Source: Cyclobacteriaceae bacterium
GTDB lineage: Bacteria > Bacteroidota > Bacteroidia > Cytophagales > Cyclobacteriaceae
Assembly (NCBI GenBank): GCA_958296015.1
Contig: CATQIH010000007.1
Coordinates: forward strand, 62,001-126,000
Direction: 5' to 3'
Length of the DNA stretch: 64,000 nucleotides
The stretch's first letter is position 1, and the number at the start of each line of letters is the position of its first letter. This document shows, in pieces, positions 21,247 to 30,375 of the stretch. The translations under genes and the position numbers were made by a program. The notes beneath the pieces are model-generated. The model saw only the letters and a program-made list of their open reading frames with translations. It did not search any database and had not been told where the DNA came from.

Positions 21247-22344
21247 ATGACTACCATAAAAGAAGTTACCACCTACCTGGAGCAAATAGCACCCCGCTCC
21301 TACCAGGAAAGCTACGACAATGCAGGACTCATCACCGGCTACCCGGAGCAGGAAGTGAATGGGGTACTGGTGAGCCTGGACGCTACAGAAGCCGTAGTAG
21401 ACGAAGCTCTTGAGCGCAACTGCAACCTGATCATTGCCCACCACCCCATTGTGTTTAAGGGACTCAAAAGCCTGACCGGCAAAAACTATATAGAACGCAC
21501 CGTGATCAAAGCCATCAGGCACGATGTTGCCATCTATGCTATCCATACCAACCTGGATAACGTTTCGCGGGGCGTTAATTATCAGATCGGGCGAAAGCTG
21601 AAGTTGCAAAAAATGCAGGTGCTGGCACCCAAACCGACCACGCTCAACAAACTGGTGGTTTTTGTGCCAACAGAACATGCGGATACGCTACTTCAGGCAC
21701 TCAGCCAGGCAGGAGCAGGCAATATTGGTAATTATAAAAACTGTAGCTTCCAGACGACAGGCACAGGTACTTTCCAGCCCAACGACCAGGCCAATCCGCA
21801 CATTGGTACCCAGGGAAAGCTGGAGCAGGTAGCAGAAAAACGTATTGAAGTCATCTTTCCGGCATATTTGTCGTCGCAGGTACTGGCTGCCATGCGCAAG
21901 GCACATCCTTACGAGGAGGTGGCTTATTACCTGCATGTGCTTGAAAATGAAAACCAGGAAGCAGGGGCCGGCATGATCGGTCAGTTGCCGACACCCATGC
22001 CGGAAGAAGATTTTTTGCAGTACCTCAAAGAACACATGCAGCTGTCGATGATCCGGCATACGCAGTTTACCGGCAGGCCGGTGAGCAAAGTAGTCGTATG
22101 CGGAGGTGCAGGCAGCTTCTTGCTTCCAAAAGCCATCGCACAACAAGCCGATGTATTTGTGTCTGCCGACTTCAAATACCATGAGTTCTTCGATGCCGAT
22201 GGCCACCTGATGATTACCGATATCGGGCATTACGAAAGTGAAGTATTCACAAAAGAGCTGATAGAGGAATTATTATCTGAAAAATTTGTTAACTTTGCAG
22301 TCCATTTGGCCAAAACCCTTACAAACCCCGTTTATTACTTTTGA
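21247..22344 (+). CDS. Nif3-like dinuclear metal-centre protein
   Basis: A 365-residue protein of the Nif3/YbgI family. Metal ligands are seen in IAHHPIVFKGLKSL near residue 65, AIHTNLDNV near 100 and ITDIGHYESE near the C-terminus. A middle insertion of about 130 residues (NIF3-CutA-like; HPYEEVAYY) makes it longer than E. coli YbgI and typical of Bacteroidota. Some members are called GTP cyclohydrolase I type 2, but activity is doubtful. It is followed after eight bases by the coiled-coil zinc-ribbon-like gene, so the two form an operon. Confidence 0.9.
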   Translation: MTTIKEVTTYLEQIAPRSYQESYDNAGLITGYPEQEVNGVLVSLDATEAVVDEALERNCNLIIAHHPIVFKGLKSLTGKNYIERTVIKAIRHDVAIYAIHTNLDNVSRGVNYQIGRKLKLQKMQVLAPKPTTLNKLVVFVPTEHADTLLQALSQAGAGNIGNYKNCSFQTTGTGTFQPNDQANPHIGTQGKLEQVAEKRIEVIFPAYLSSQVLAAMRKAHPYEEVAYYLHVLENENQEAGAGMIGQLPTPMPEEDFLQYLKEHMQLSMIRHTQFTGRPVSKVVVCGGAGSFLLPKAIAQQADVFVSADFKYHEFFDADGHLMITDIGHYESEVFTKELIEELLSEKFVNFAVHLAKTLTNPVYYF

Positions 22345-22352
22345 CATCACCT

Positions 22353-23159
22353 ATGGAAAGTACAACCTCACATCCCAAGACTGTTACTGTTGCAGATAAG
22401 CTTGATGTACTGCTCAAGCTACAGAATATAGATTTAGAACTCGACGAAATAAAGAAAATACGCGGTGCGCTACCAGAAGAAGTAAGCGACCTGGAAGATG
22501 AAATTACAGGCTATCAGACCCGGCTCGATAAATATGAAGCCGACATCAATGGTTTGCAAAAAGAGATAGAAAACAACAAAGCCGCCATCAAAGAATCAGA
22601 AGCTCTTATCAAACGATACGGAGAGCAGCAAATCAACGTCAGAAACAACCGCGAATATGACGCGATCACCAAAGAGATTGAGCTGCAAAACCTGGAAATT
22701 CAGATTTCTGAAAAAAGAACCAAAGAGGCTTATGCCAAAATAGAATCCAAAAATCAGGAGTTGGATGTCACCAAAAACCTGATTGAGCAGCGTGGCAAAG
22801 ACCTGGAAAGCAAGCGCGGTGAGCTAGACCTGATTGTGGCAGACAGTCAGGAAGAAGAAGAAGCACTGATGAAAGAAAGAGAAGGTACCGTATCACAGAT
22901 CAGCAGTGCTGATGAAAAGCTTTACAAATACTACGAAAAGCTTAGAAACAGCCTCTCTAATGGATTAGCCGTGGTAAAAGTGAAAAGAGGTGCTGCCGAA
23001 GGTTGCAACATCATCATTCCTCCGCAACGTATCGTAGAGATCAGAGAAAAGAAACGTATCATTTTTGATGAATACTCCGGCCGTATTCTGGCAGATGTAG
23101 ACGACAACCCGGAAGAAGAAGAAGATACCAAAACAAAACGTGGCAGAAGAAAAGCCTGA
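22353..23159 (+). CDS. Coiled-coil protein with degenerate C4 zinc ribbon
   Basis: The ATG at 22353 (MESTTSHPKT) is preferred over a TTG at 22341; it gives 268 residues. Residues about 20-200 form a long coiled coil. The C-terminal segment keeps the frame of the family's zinc ribbon (IPPQR, then RIL), but of the four expected cysteines only the one in EGC remains; the others are Ala, Asp and Ser. The tail is acidic then basic. It follows the Nif3-like gene, a common pairing. The fold is clear, but zinc binding is unlikely. Confidence 0.85.
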   Translation: MESTTSHPKTVTVADKLDVLLKLQNIDLELDEIKKIRGALPEEVSDLEDEITGYQTRLDKYEADINGLQKEIENNKAAIKESEALIKRYGEQQINVRNNREYDAITKEIELQNLEIQISEKRTKEAYAKIESKNQELDVTKNLIEQRGKDLESKRGELDLIVADSQEEEEALMKEREGTVSQISSADEKLYKYYEKLRNSLSNGLAVVKVKRGAAEGCNIIIPPQRIVEIREKKRIIFDEYSGRILADVDDNPEEEEDTKTKRGRRKA

Positions 23160-23185
23160 ACTTCCAATACAAAGTAATTTTCAGA

Positions 23186-23216
23186 TAGCAGCTCTCTACA
23201 GGGCTGCTACTTTTTT
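23186..23216 (+). terminator. Terminator after the zinc-ribbon-like gene
   Basis: TAGCAGCTCT pairs with AGGGCTGCTA around a short loop, with one G-U pair, followed by six T. It lies 27 bases after the stop. Confidence 0.85.
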
Positions 23217-23309
23217 GCCCGATAACCAACAGTTTGGTTTATCGGTTGATGCGCAAGCAAATATCAGTATTTTATCAAACCGGGGACGCATAAAGTTAGT
23301 TGGAAAAGG

Positions 23310-24092
23310 ATGAACCCATTCAATAACAAAGTTGCCATTGTCACTGGCGGTGGGCAAGGCATTGGTAAAGGCATCATTCAGGCGTTTTCGCATCCGGGCG
23401 GCGATCCGCAGGGCATGCATGTAGTCATTGCAGATAAGGATGAACAGGCAGGCCACGAAACCAAGCAATGGATAGAGGGGAAAGGTGGTAAAGCCACCTT
23501 TATTTCCTGCGATGTTGCCGAGGAAACCTCCATTCGCTCCATGATCAACCAAGTGATGCAGCAGTTGGACCGCATAGACGTACTGGTAAACAACGCCGGT
23601 GTGTCGCGCTTCAAACCGTTGGATGAGCTTACCGTGGCTGAGTTTGATGAAGTATTGAACATAAACCTACGCAGTGCTTTTATCTGCTCAAAATTTGCTG
23701 CACCTTACCTCAAGCAGCACAAAGGTACTATTCTCAACATTGCCTCTACCCGCGCTTTGATGTCAGAGCCAGGTTCTGAAGCCTATGCTGCCAGCAAAGG
23801 AGGTATTTTGTCGCTTACCCATGCAATGGCTATCAGCCTTGGGCCTGCTGTGCGCGTCAATGCCATCAGTCCCGGATGGATTGAGGTGCGCGACTGGAAG
23901 AAGCAGGCTGAAAGAGAAAACGTACACCACAGCGAAGCTGACAAAAAACAACATCCCGTAGGAAGAGTAGGCACACCGGAAGATATTGGCCGGGCTGCGG
24001 TCTTCTTGTGCTCTGGCGAATCTACTTTTATCACCGGCCAAAATCTGGTAATTGATGGCGGCATGACTGTAAAGATGCTCTATGAGGACTAA
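23310..24092 (+). CDS. SDR-family oxidoreductase
   Basis: A 260-residue short-chain dehydrogenase. The cofactor loop is TGGGQGIGKG, NNAGVS follows, and the active site is S in NIAST with YAASKGG (Y...K). The C-terminus has the family QNLVIDGGMTVKM. It most resembles glucose 1-dehydrogenase/3-oxoacyl-ACP reductase types, but the substrate is not readable. It stands alone between a terminator and a 344-base spacer. Confidence 0.85.
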   Translation: MNPFNNKVAIVTGGGQGIGKGIIQAFSHPGGDPQGMHVVIADKDEQAGHETKQWIEGKGGKATFISCDVAEETSIRSMINQVMQQLDRIDVLVNNAGVSRFKPLDELTVAEFDEVLNINLRSAFICSKFAAPYLKQHKGTILNIASTRALMSEPGSEAYAASKGGILSLTHAMAISLGPAVRVNAISPGWIEVRDWKKQAERENVHHSEADKKQHPVGRVGTPEDIGRAAVFLCSGESTFITGQNLVIDGGMTVKMLYED

Positions 24093-24436
24093 TAATATCT
24101 CATAAAAATTACACCTGTGCGGAAAGCAAAGGTATATCAGATCAGCTGCGGCTCTTATGACCTACTCATACTGATCAAACCCTGATACACGCTTATTTTA
24201 GTGATTGTTGTGCATTTTATACCCTTTTGAGCTATGATTTATAATCCTAAACACCCAATAAGTTGTCTTATACTACTATTTATGAACACACCAACTAATT
24301 AAAATACAACGAACAACTAAATACTTACAAACAAAGCATTAAGCACTACCAAGCTTTCTATGCATAAGGTATAAAAATTGAAAGTAAATTTTGCATAAAT
24401 CCAACTTGAAATTTTTATAAACAAGATAAAACCCTT
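24093..24436. other. 344-base intergenic spacer
   Basis: AT-rich sequence with no gene or clear repeat. A near-consensus box, TAAATTTTG, at about 24384 may serve the following gene. Confidence 0.3.
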
Positions 24437-25267
24437 ATGAATCTAAAAGGCAATACCACAGAGTTTAGTGCTCACCTGTCGCGGTCACGGATGGCACGCT
24501 ACCTACAAGAGCAAATGGATACGCAACAAAAGCAAGAAGTTGAACTGCACTTGCACCATTGTGAGCAGTGTTCAGACACCATGTTGCAATATGCACAGAG
24601 TGAAACCCCTCAATACAGCAAACAGTATCAGAAGAAACTGAAAGGCAAGCTCAAAATAAGTGAGGCCAACCGGCGGAAAAGACTTTCCGGTACGCATGTC
24701 AAAATATTCAGGGCGGCAGCAGCTTTGGCATTGCTGTTTATATTTTCTTTTTTTGCCGTTAAAACTGTGATGGAGAAAAATATCGGAGACAATAGCAGTA
24801 CCAATAAAGCACAGGTAAAAGAAAGACCATCAGACAGACAGCCTGTGCAACAGACACGGGATACGCAGGAAGATGTTTCTAAGACCAAAGATATCAAGCA
24901 AAACAATGCCATCGCCATGCGCCGCGAAACGCAGAAAACAGACCAGGCAAAAAGCACGAAAGAAGCTCTAGAAACCAAGAAAGTAACTCCTGCAAACGAG
25001 AAGGTAGCAACTGCTCCAGCTTCAAAGCCTGTAGCCTCAAAAGCTACAGCAAAACCTATAGTAGAAACAGTAGAAAAAGTTCAGACAGCAACTCCCGAAC
25101 AGCAAGCAGCATCTTCGGAAGAAGCCATTAAGCCAGTTCCTATGGTAAAACCTCTGCCAAAACTCGAAAAGCTGGACACGCAGCAGGCAACACCAGCCCC
25201 GGAAGTGAAGCAGGAAATATCCGGCCTGCCACTCAACAAAGAAGAGCCAACCTTGCTGAAAGAGTAA
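24437..25267 (+). CDS. Anti-sigma-factor-like membrane protein with zinc-finger motif
   Basis: A 276-residue protein. Residues 35-60 include LHLHHCEQCSDTML, an HxxxCxxC zinc-finger pattern as in anti-sigma factors. One membrane helix (AAAALALLFIFSFFAV) lies near residue 95. The remaining 160 residues, probably periplasmic, are low-complexity and rich in Lys, Glu, Thr, Ala and Pro. No sigma-70 gene is adjacent, which is unusual for an anti-sigma factor, so the role is inferred only from the motif layout. Confidence 0.6.
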   Translation: MNLKGNTTEFSAHLSRSRMARYLQEQMDTQQKQEVELHLHHCEQCSDTMLQYAQSETPQYSKQYQKKLKGKLKISEANRRKRLSGTHVKIFRAAAALALLFIFSFFAVKTVMEKNIGDNSSTNKAQVKERPSDRQPVQQTRDTQEDVSKTKDIKQNNAIAMRRETQKTDQAKSTKEALETKKVTPANEKVATAPASKPVASKATAKPIVETVEKVQTATPEQQAASSEEAIKPVPMVKPLPKLEKLDTQQATPAPEVKQEISGLPLNKEEPTLLKE

Positions 25268-25289
25268 CGGTCCGCTATCTATAAAAATT

Positions 25290-25328
25290 AAAGCCAGTAG
25301 CATACAAAGATGCTGCTGGCTTTTTTGT
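25290..25328 (+). terminator. Terminator after the zinc-finger membrane protein
   Basis: AAAGCCAGTAGCAT pairs with ATGCTGCTGGCTTT over a short loop, followed by a T-tract: a 14-bp stem with one G-U pair. Confidence 0.9.
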
Positions 25329-25385
25329 TTGTAGTCTCCGTCGTGCTGTCTCAAACATATATACCGAAATAAGGTTGAGGATTTA

Positions 25386-25393
25386 TATATTTG
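25386..25393 (+). promoter_or_regulatory. -7 box for the NlpE/META lipoprotein
   Basis: TATATTTG, an exact TAnnTTTG, lies 16 bases before the first ATG (25410) and 46 bases before the second (25440). Confidence 0.4.
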
Positions 25394-25409
25394 AGGACCT
25401 TGTATTCTT

Positions 25410-26534
25410 ATGCATCTACGCAAAACCATATCAAGTGACATGATTCCCCCTGCCATTAGGCAACTCATTCTTTTAGTTGGAGTGATCGCCTGCTCCTGTT
25501 CTTCCAGCCAGAACCAGGAGCAGGCCGTGATACGACAGCAGGTGCTGGGTATCTACGAAGGCACGCTTCCCTGTGCAGATTGTGAGGGCATCCAGACACA
25601 ACTCACCTTGAAAGAAGACGCGCACTTCGAGAGCAGCGCAATCTATCTGGGCAGAGATGAAGCCTCTCTTATAGATTCCGGTACCTGGCAGATTGCAGAT
25701 GATTCCATCGTTGTACTGAAACAAGGTGATAATATTGTCCAGCACTATCTGGCAGAAACCAACGGTAACCTGCGTATGCTGGATCAGGGAAGAAAAAAGA
25801 TCACCGGTGATCTGGCAGCCATGTTTGTTTTGCACCGTGCCCAGCCAGAAGACACACTTCCTGCCAGTAATATTTATCGCGCCAAACGCAGAGAGGGCAT
25901 AGATTTTACAGCCACAGGCAATGAACCCGGTTGGGTACTGGATGTGGATTTTGACAGTGTAATGTATTTCAAGTCTATCAATGGCGACAGTATCAGCTTT
26001 CCTGTTGCTGATATCAAAGAAAACGGGAAGGAACAGACTTTTGAGGCTGATACGGAAGCTGGTTTGTTTAAGATCAGCATTACTGAAGAACCCTGCACGG
26101 ATGACATGTCGGGAGAAGCATTTACCCACACGGTTTCTGTAGTTACTGATAAGCAGGAGTTTCAGGGATGCGGCCGCTACATCACGCACGACGCAATGGC
26201 TTACGAAGGGCAATGGAAGCTTACCCGTTTGAATGATCAGGCTTTTTCAGCCGCCAACCAGCAGGAAACGCCGATGCTCAACATACAAAGCGGAGATCAT
26301 ACCATAAATGGCACCACAGGCTGCAACCGGCTGAATGGCACCTATAAAGTGGCTGGAGATAGCATCCGGTTTGATGAGATTGTCACCACCAAAATGGCTT
26401 GCAAGGGAGACACAGAAAACCAGTTTCTGAAAGCTCTGAGAAAAGTCAATCTTTATAAAGTAGAAGACGAACAGCTAATGCTGATGGACGATGAAAAAAC
26501 CCTGCTGCTTTTTAATAAAACAACAGGGGAATAA
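25410..26534 (+). CDS. NlpE-COG3650-META domain lipoprotein
   Basis: A 374-residue lipoprotein, or 364 residues if translation starts at 25440. The lipobox is VIAC (C28). Three parts follow: an NlpE N-terminal domain with GTLPCADCEGI (C55, C58), a middle YajI-like region (ATGNEPGW, about residues 160-265), and a C-terminal META domain (GTTGCNRLNGTY, then TTKMACKG). NlpE senses copper and surface stress in E. coli, and META domains occur in heat-shock lipoproteins such as HslJ, so an envelope-stress role is likely. It is convergent with the flavin reductase gene. Confidence 0.8.
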   Translation: MHLRKTISSDMIPPAIRQLILLVGVIACSCSSSQNQEQAVIRQQVLGIYEGTLPCADCEGIQTQLTLKEDAHFESSAIYLGRDEASLIDSGTWQIADDSIVVLKQGDNIVQHYLAETNGNLRMLDQGRKKITGDLAAMFVLHRAQPEDTLPASNIYRAKRREGIDFTATGNEPGWVLDVDFDSVMYFKSINGDSISFPVADIKENGKEQTFEADTEAGLFKISITEEPCTDDMSGEAFTHTVSVVTDKQEFQGCGRYITHDAMAYEGQWKLTRLNDQAFSAANQQETPMLNIQSGDHTINGTTGCNRLNGTYKVAGDSIRFDEIVTTKMACKGDTENQFLKALRKVNLYKVEDEQLMLMDDEKTLLLFNKTTGE

Positions 26535-26545
26535 GGTAGCTTTTT

Positions 26546-27076
26546 TTATCCGCCATAGTGCATATCCGCTTCCCATTCTGTAAGCGGCATGGCATCGGGG
26601 TTGCGGGTATCCCCTCCCAACACTTCAGCTACAAAAATGCTATGGTCGCCAATAGTGATGTCTTCTAACACTTTGCACTCCAGGTAAGCAGGCACGTCAT
26701 TTAATATGGGAGCACCTGTATGCTCTCCATCTGTAAAACCATAACCATCCAGGTTGTTGCCTTCTATGCGGGTTTCTTTGGCAAAAGGAACAAGCATATC
26801 CTTCTGGTCTTTTCCTACGATATTGATCGCAAATATCCGGCTCTTCTCAATCGTTTCGTGCAGGTCAGAATTCTTTTTGATGGCTACAGTAACCAGCGGT
26901 GGGTCAAAAGAAGCCTGGCTTACCCAGCTTATGGTGCCTGCCGCTACATAATCTTCATCTCGGGTTGACATTTCCTTGGCAGACTTACGGGTGGTAACAA
27001 CGTACATGCCATAAGTGATCTTTTTCAATGCCTGCGACAAAGGATTATTTTTGTCTGTTTTTCTTTCTTTATCCAT
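26546..27076 (-). CDS. Flavin reductase family protein (FMN-binding)
   Basis: A 176-residue protein of the flavin-reductase-like split-barrel family. It shows YGMYVVTTR, AAGTISWVSQASFDPPLVTVAI and the C-terminal VLEDITIGDHSIFVAEVLGG. Such proteins bind FMN and pass electrons from NAD(P)H to flavin or act in two-component monooxygenases; the partner is unknown. It is a single minus-strand gene. Confidence 0.8.
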   Translation of the reverse strand: MDKERKTDKNNPLSQALKKITYGMYVVTTRKSAKEMSTRDEDYVAAGTISWVSQASFDPPLVTVAIKKNSDLHETIEKSRIFAINIVGKDQKDMLVPFAKETRIEGNNLDGYGFTDGEHTGAPILNDVPAYLECKVLEDITIGDHSIFVAEVLGGDTRNPDAMPLTEWEADMHYGG

Positions 27077-27173
27077 GATAATAGCTGGTTCAAAAAATTG
27101 AAATTTATTTAATTAGTATAACCCACCAGACAACAGCTTGTTTAAAGAACCATTGTAAAGTTTACACAGATGC

Positions 27174-27668
27174 TCAACTTATTGCGTGCAGCAAATAACT
27201 TATCAATTCCCAGGTACCATACATGATCAGTCCCATAAAAACGAAAATAACAATCATCATTAATGTTAATATACCTTTGCCGCTACCTTGATGTTTGCCC
27301 TCATAGTAATGCGCTTTCATCAGCTTGATATTGCGAACGTTGGCTTTATTATAAAAGTCAATGATATTTCCCAGAATAGGGATGCTACCTATAATGGCAT
27401 CTAGCAACACATTCCCTGTCATCAGTATGATCAGTTTGCGGCTTGCACCATATTTTGCCATATAAAAGATAAGCACTCCGGAGACAGCCAGGGAAGTAGC
27501 ATCTCCAATACCAGGCAACAAGCCCAGAATAGGGTCTAACCCAAACCTGAAATTAGTGCCAGGCACTTTAAATTTGGAATCCATAACGTTGGACATCGTA
27601 TCTATCCATTTCAGGTCGGGAAGTTGTTTCTGCTCACTGACTGTCGTTGTATGTGTTCTTGGTTTCAT
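27174..27668 (-). CDS. DUF4112 membrane protein
   Basis: A 164-residue protein from the ATG at 27668; the open frame extends to a GTG at 27689. It shows the DUF4112 core: GLDPILGLLPGIGDA, then GNVLLDAIIGSIPILGN, with FDKANVRN-like IDFYNKANVRN. Two or three hydrophobic segments include a C-terminal helix. It is an inner-membrane protein of unknown function. Confidence 0.85.
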   Translation of the reverse strand: MKPRTHTTTVSEQKQLPDLKWIDTMSNVMDSKFKVPGTNFRFGLDPILGLLPGIGDATSLAVSGVLIFYMAKYGASRKLIILMTGNVLLDAIIGSIPILGNIIDFYNKANVRNIKLMKAHYYEGKHQGSGKGILTLMMIVIFVFMGLIMYGTWELISYLLHAIS

Positions 27669-28143
27669 CTTGCTTATTGGGTTACGCACTTAATATAAAA
27701 GCTATAAGTCTTTGTTTTTGTTTCAACCATGCCTGTTGGTATGATGAGCATCCACCTATTTTATACTACAGCACATTTTATTTGGAATGGCCGATGATAA
27801 ACCGACTACGGATTTGGGACCTTATCCCTCAGCAGTTGCATTGCGATCGTACCGGCATGTAAGATTAGCATGAGAATGCTATTTTTAGGGCATCAAATGA
27901 ACTTGATACAGCTGGTAGTCGTGCAAATTGCAAAATAATCCAGTCACTGTCTTTTATGAAAAACTTATTGAAACGATCTATTGCACAAACTGTATTACAA
28001 AACAACCAATGGCTGACTACAAAAGACAATATATGTTTTTGAAAGGAATGACGAAAGAATTTACCTAAAATTCACAGGCTATTTCTCGCATATTTGTAGT
28101 TAATTGTCGCCATCAACCACAAGCATCAGGAAATTGCTATTTT
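27669..28143. other. 475-base intergenic region
   Basis: Between the divergent DUF4112 and DUF3817 genes. I see no convincing gene, hairpin or repeat; several short frames lack coding character. Promoters for both genes must be here. Confidence 0.4.
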
Positions 28144-28482
28144 ATGAACAATAAAAATCACAAACAAGTCAGTTGTATTCACCAGCTAAGCATGATCGGT
28201 TTGCTGGAAGGCATTTCGTATCTTGTGCTGCTGCTGATTGCTATGCCGCTAAAATACTATGCAGGCTATCCGGAAGCAGTAAAAATAGCAGGTTGGATAC
28301 ATGGCATATTATTTACGCTTTTTACCCTCTCTGTTGTACGTACTCAACGCCTTATGTATTGGAAATACAGCAAAACCCTGGCCGCACTGATGGCATCTAT
28401 CCTGCCTTTTGGCACTTTCGTGCTGAACAGGAGATTGAAGAAGGAAATACAAGTGGCGAAAAAGGACGAAATTTATCAATAA
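28144..28482 (+). CDS. DUF3817 integral membrane protein
   Basis: A 112-residue protein with three membrane helices (LSMIGLLEGISYLVLLL, IAGWIHGILFTLFTLSVV and LAALMASILPFGTFVLN). The GxxEGxSYLxLL and HG motifs match the DUF3817 (YdzA-like) family. It is located in the inner membrane; function is unknown. Confidence 0.85.
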   Translation: MNNKNHKQVSCIHQLSMIGLLEGISYLVLLLIAMPLKYYAGYPEAVKIAGWIHGILFTLFTLSVVRTQRLMYWKYSKTLAALMASILPFGTFVLNRRLKKEIQVAKKDEIYQ

Positions 28483-28626
28483 AATACGCTATTCGGCTAC
28501 AAATGTACAGCATGATTGAGTTTGTTAGTGCAGAAAATCGCCAGATTAAAGTAAAAAAACAAAACATTTGTCGATTAAGAAGTGTTATAACACTATACAC
28601 TTTCTCCACCCAACTTCACAAACGCT

Positions 28627-29262
28627 ATGAACACAACCGCTTCTTTATTCAAAAAATCATCTGTTTATATCTTAGGAATAAGTTGCACAGCACTAGTATT
28701 CAGTGCCTGCTCAGGTGATAGCAACAAACAAACAGAAACTGCCCAGCAAGCGACGCCAGCTCCCAAAGAACAACCGGCAGAAGTTCAGGAACAGGCACCC
28801 GATACCGCTACAGTCGCACAGGAAACCCAACCTGATGTAGCACCTGCTAAAGCCGATTATCCAGCCATGAAAAAGCCTATGTACAAAGCCGAAAATATGA
28901 GCTACAAAGATCTGGATGCCAATAAAAATGGTGTATTAAGCCGCACAGAGTTTTATAACGGCTTTTTTAAAGCGTGGGACGAAAATGATGACAATATCCT
29001 GGATGAGAAAGAATTTAACGATGATGCTAATCACTTTTTCAACAAAAACAGTTACAGCGACTACGGAAGTTTTAAAGAGTGGGACAGCGATGGCAACGGT
29101 AAAATATCTATGGAAGAGTTTCGTAAAGGTCTGAACAAGGTAACTGGTAATAAAATGCACGCCGAACGCCTGGTGACTGCCTGGAACCTGGACAATGATG
29201 ATAAGATAGAAAGGGTAGAACTGGATAACATTACTGTAAGACTAGACAAGGATAACAACTAA
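28627..29262 (+). CDS. EF-hand calcium-binding lipoprotein
   Basis: A 211-residue lipoprotein with lipobox FSAC (C28). A Gln/Pro/Glu-rich linker spans about 30-85. Four EF-hand-like loops follow: DLDANKNGVLSRTEF, WDENDDNILDEKEF, WDSDGNGKISMEEF and WNLDNDDKIERVEL. It should bind calcium at the cell surface or in the periplasm. It is a single gene followed by a terminator. Confidence 0.85.
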   Translation: MNTTASLFKKSSVYILGISCTALVFSACSGDSNKQTETAQQATPAPKEQPAEVQEQAPDTATVAQETQPDVAPAKADYPAMKKPMYKAENMSYKDLDANKNGVLSRTEFYNGFFKAWDENDDNILDEKEFNDDANHFFNKNSYSDYGSFKEWDSDGNGKISMEEFRKGLNKVTGNKMHAERLVTAWNLDNDDKIERVELDNITVRLDKDNN

Positions 29263-29292
29263 TATACGACAATCATTCTTCACTCATTTATG

Positions 29293-29323
29293 AAAGCCTT
29301 GCTGTTTGTTGCAGGGTTTTTTG
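29293..29323 (+). terminator. Terminator after EF-hand lipoprotein
   Basis: AAAGCCTTGC pairs with GCAGGGTTTT with two G-U pairs, followed by a T-tract. Confidence 0.65.
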
Positions 29324-29526
29324 TTAGTACGAAATCGCAAACCAGAAAATGTAAAGCTACCGTATACTATCATAGACGAGCAACTTGCGTTAAATAGCTT
29401 ATCAAGATATACACCTTTCTTAAATCTGCCCGTCCAACGGTCAGTTTTTTTATTTGAGTTATAGGTAAAAAATTCCTTGCTTGTGCAGGATAAGCGCGTG
29501 CATCACTACACACTATTTTTACAGCC

Positions 29527-30366
29527 ATGAAATACAACAGAAACGAATTTTTAAAATTAACTGCACTGGGCATCGCTGGTGCTTCTACATTAGCTACCCG
29601 CCGTAGCTTTGCAAGTCCCGCATCTTCAAAAAAAGACGAAAAACTTCACTTAGCTATTGCCTCCTATACGTTTCGCGATTTCAGCCTGGACGATACCATC
29701 AAGATGACCAAAAGGCTTGGCATCGATAGCATAGCTCTCAAAGAGATGCACATGCCCCTGGACAGCACTGCCCAGGAACTCAAGAAGATAGCAGCCAAAA
29801 TAAAAGATGCCGGGCTTGACCTTTACGGTGCCGGAGTCATTTATATGAAAAGCGAAGATGAAGTAACACGTGCTTTTGAATACGCCAAAAATGCCGGTCT
29901 GGAAATGATCATTGGTGTGCCCAACTATGAGCTGCTGGATATGGTGAACAACCAGGTGAAAGAGCACGACATCAAACTGGCTATCCACAACCACGGCCCA
30001 GGCGATAAGCTGTATTCCAGTCCTATGGATGTATATAACAAGATCAAAAACCTGGACAAACGCATAGGTTTTTGTATTGATATAGGCCACGTACAACGCA
30101 TAGGTCAGAACCCGGTGGCTATGATAGAACGATTCAAAGACCGCTTGTATGACGTACACTTCAAAGACGTTGATAAAAATACCGGCGATGGTGTGCCCCT
30201 GGAAATTGGCCACGGTATTATCGATATCCCCAAAGTAATCAAGACACTGGAAAAGATCAACTACAAGGAGCACGTAGCTTTTGAATACGAAAAAGACGGC
30301 GAAGACCCCATGCCCGGCCTGGCCGAGTCTGTTGGATATGTGAGAGGCATCATGGCGGTGGTATAA
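29527..30366 (+). CDS. Sugar phosphate isomerase/epimerase-like TIM-barrel protein
   Basis: A 279-residue AP-endonuclease-2-like TIM barrel. An N-terminal signal-like region (FLKLTALGIAGASTLATRRSFA) suggests export; a twin Arg lies late, so Tat use is unsure. Metal-site residues fit AIHNHGPG, CIDIGHVQR, DVHFKDVD and VAFEYE. Homologs act on sugars or inositols. It converges on the chitinase gene, with a nine-base gap. Confidence 0.85.
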   Translation: MKYNRNEFLKLTALGIAGASTLATRRSFASPASSKKDEKLHLAIASYTFRDFSLDDTIKMTKRLGIDSIALKEMHMPLDSTAQELKKIAAKIKDAGLDLYGAGVIYMKSEDEVTRAFEYAKNAGLEMIIGVPNYELLDMVNNQVKEHDIKLAIHNHGPGDKLYSSPMDVYNKIKNLDKRIGFCIDIGHVQRIGQNPVAMIERFKDRLYDVHFKDVDKNTGDGVPLEIGHGIIDIPKVIKTLEKINYKEHVAFEYEKDGEDPMPGLAESVGYVRGIMAVV

Positions 30367-30375
30367 CCATGCTGC

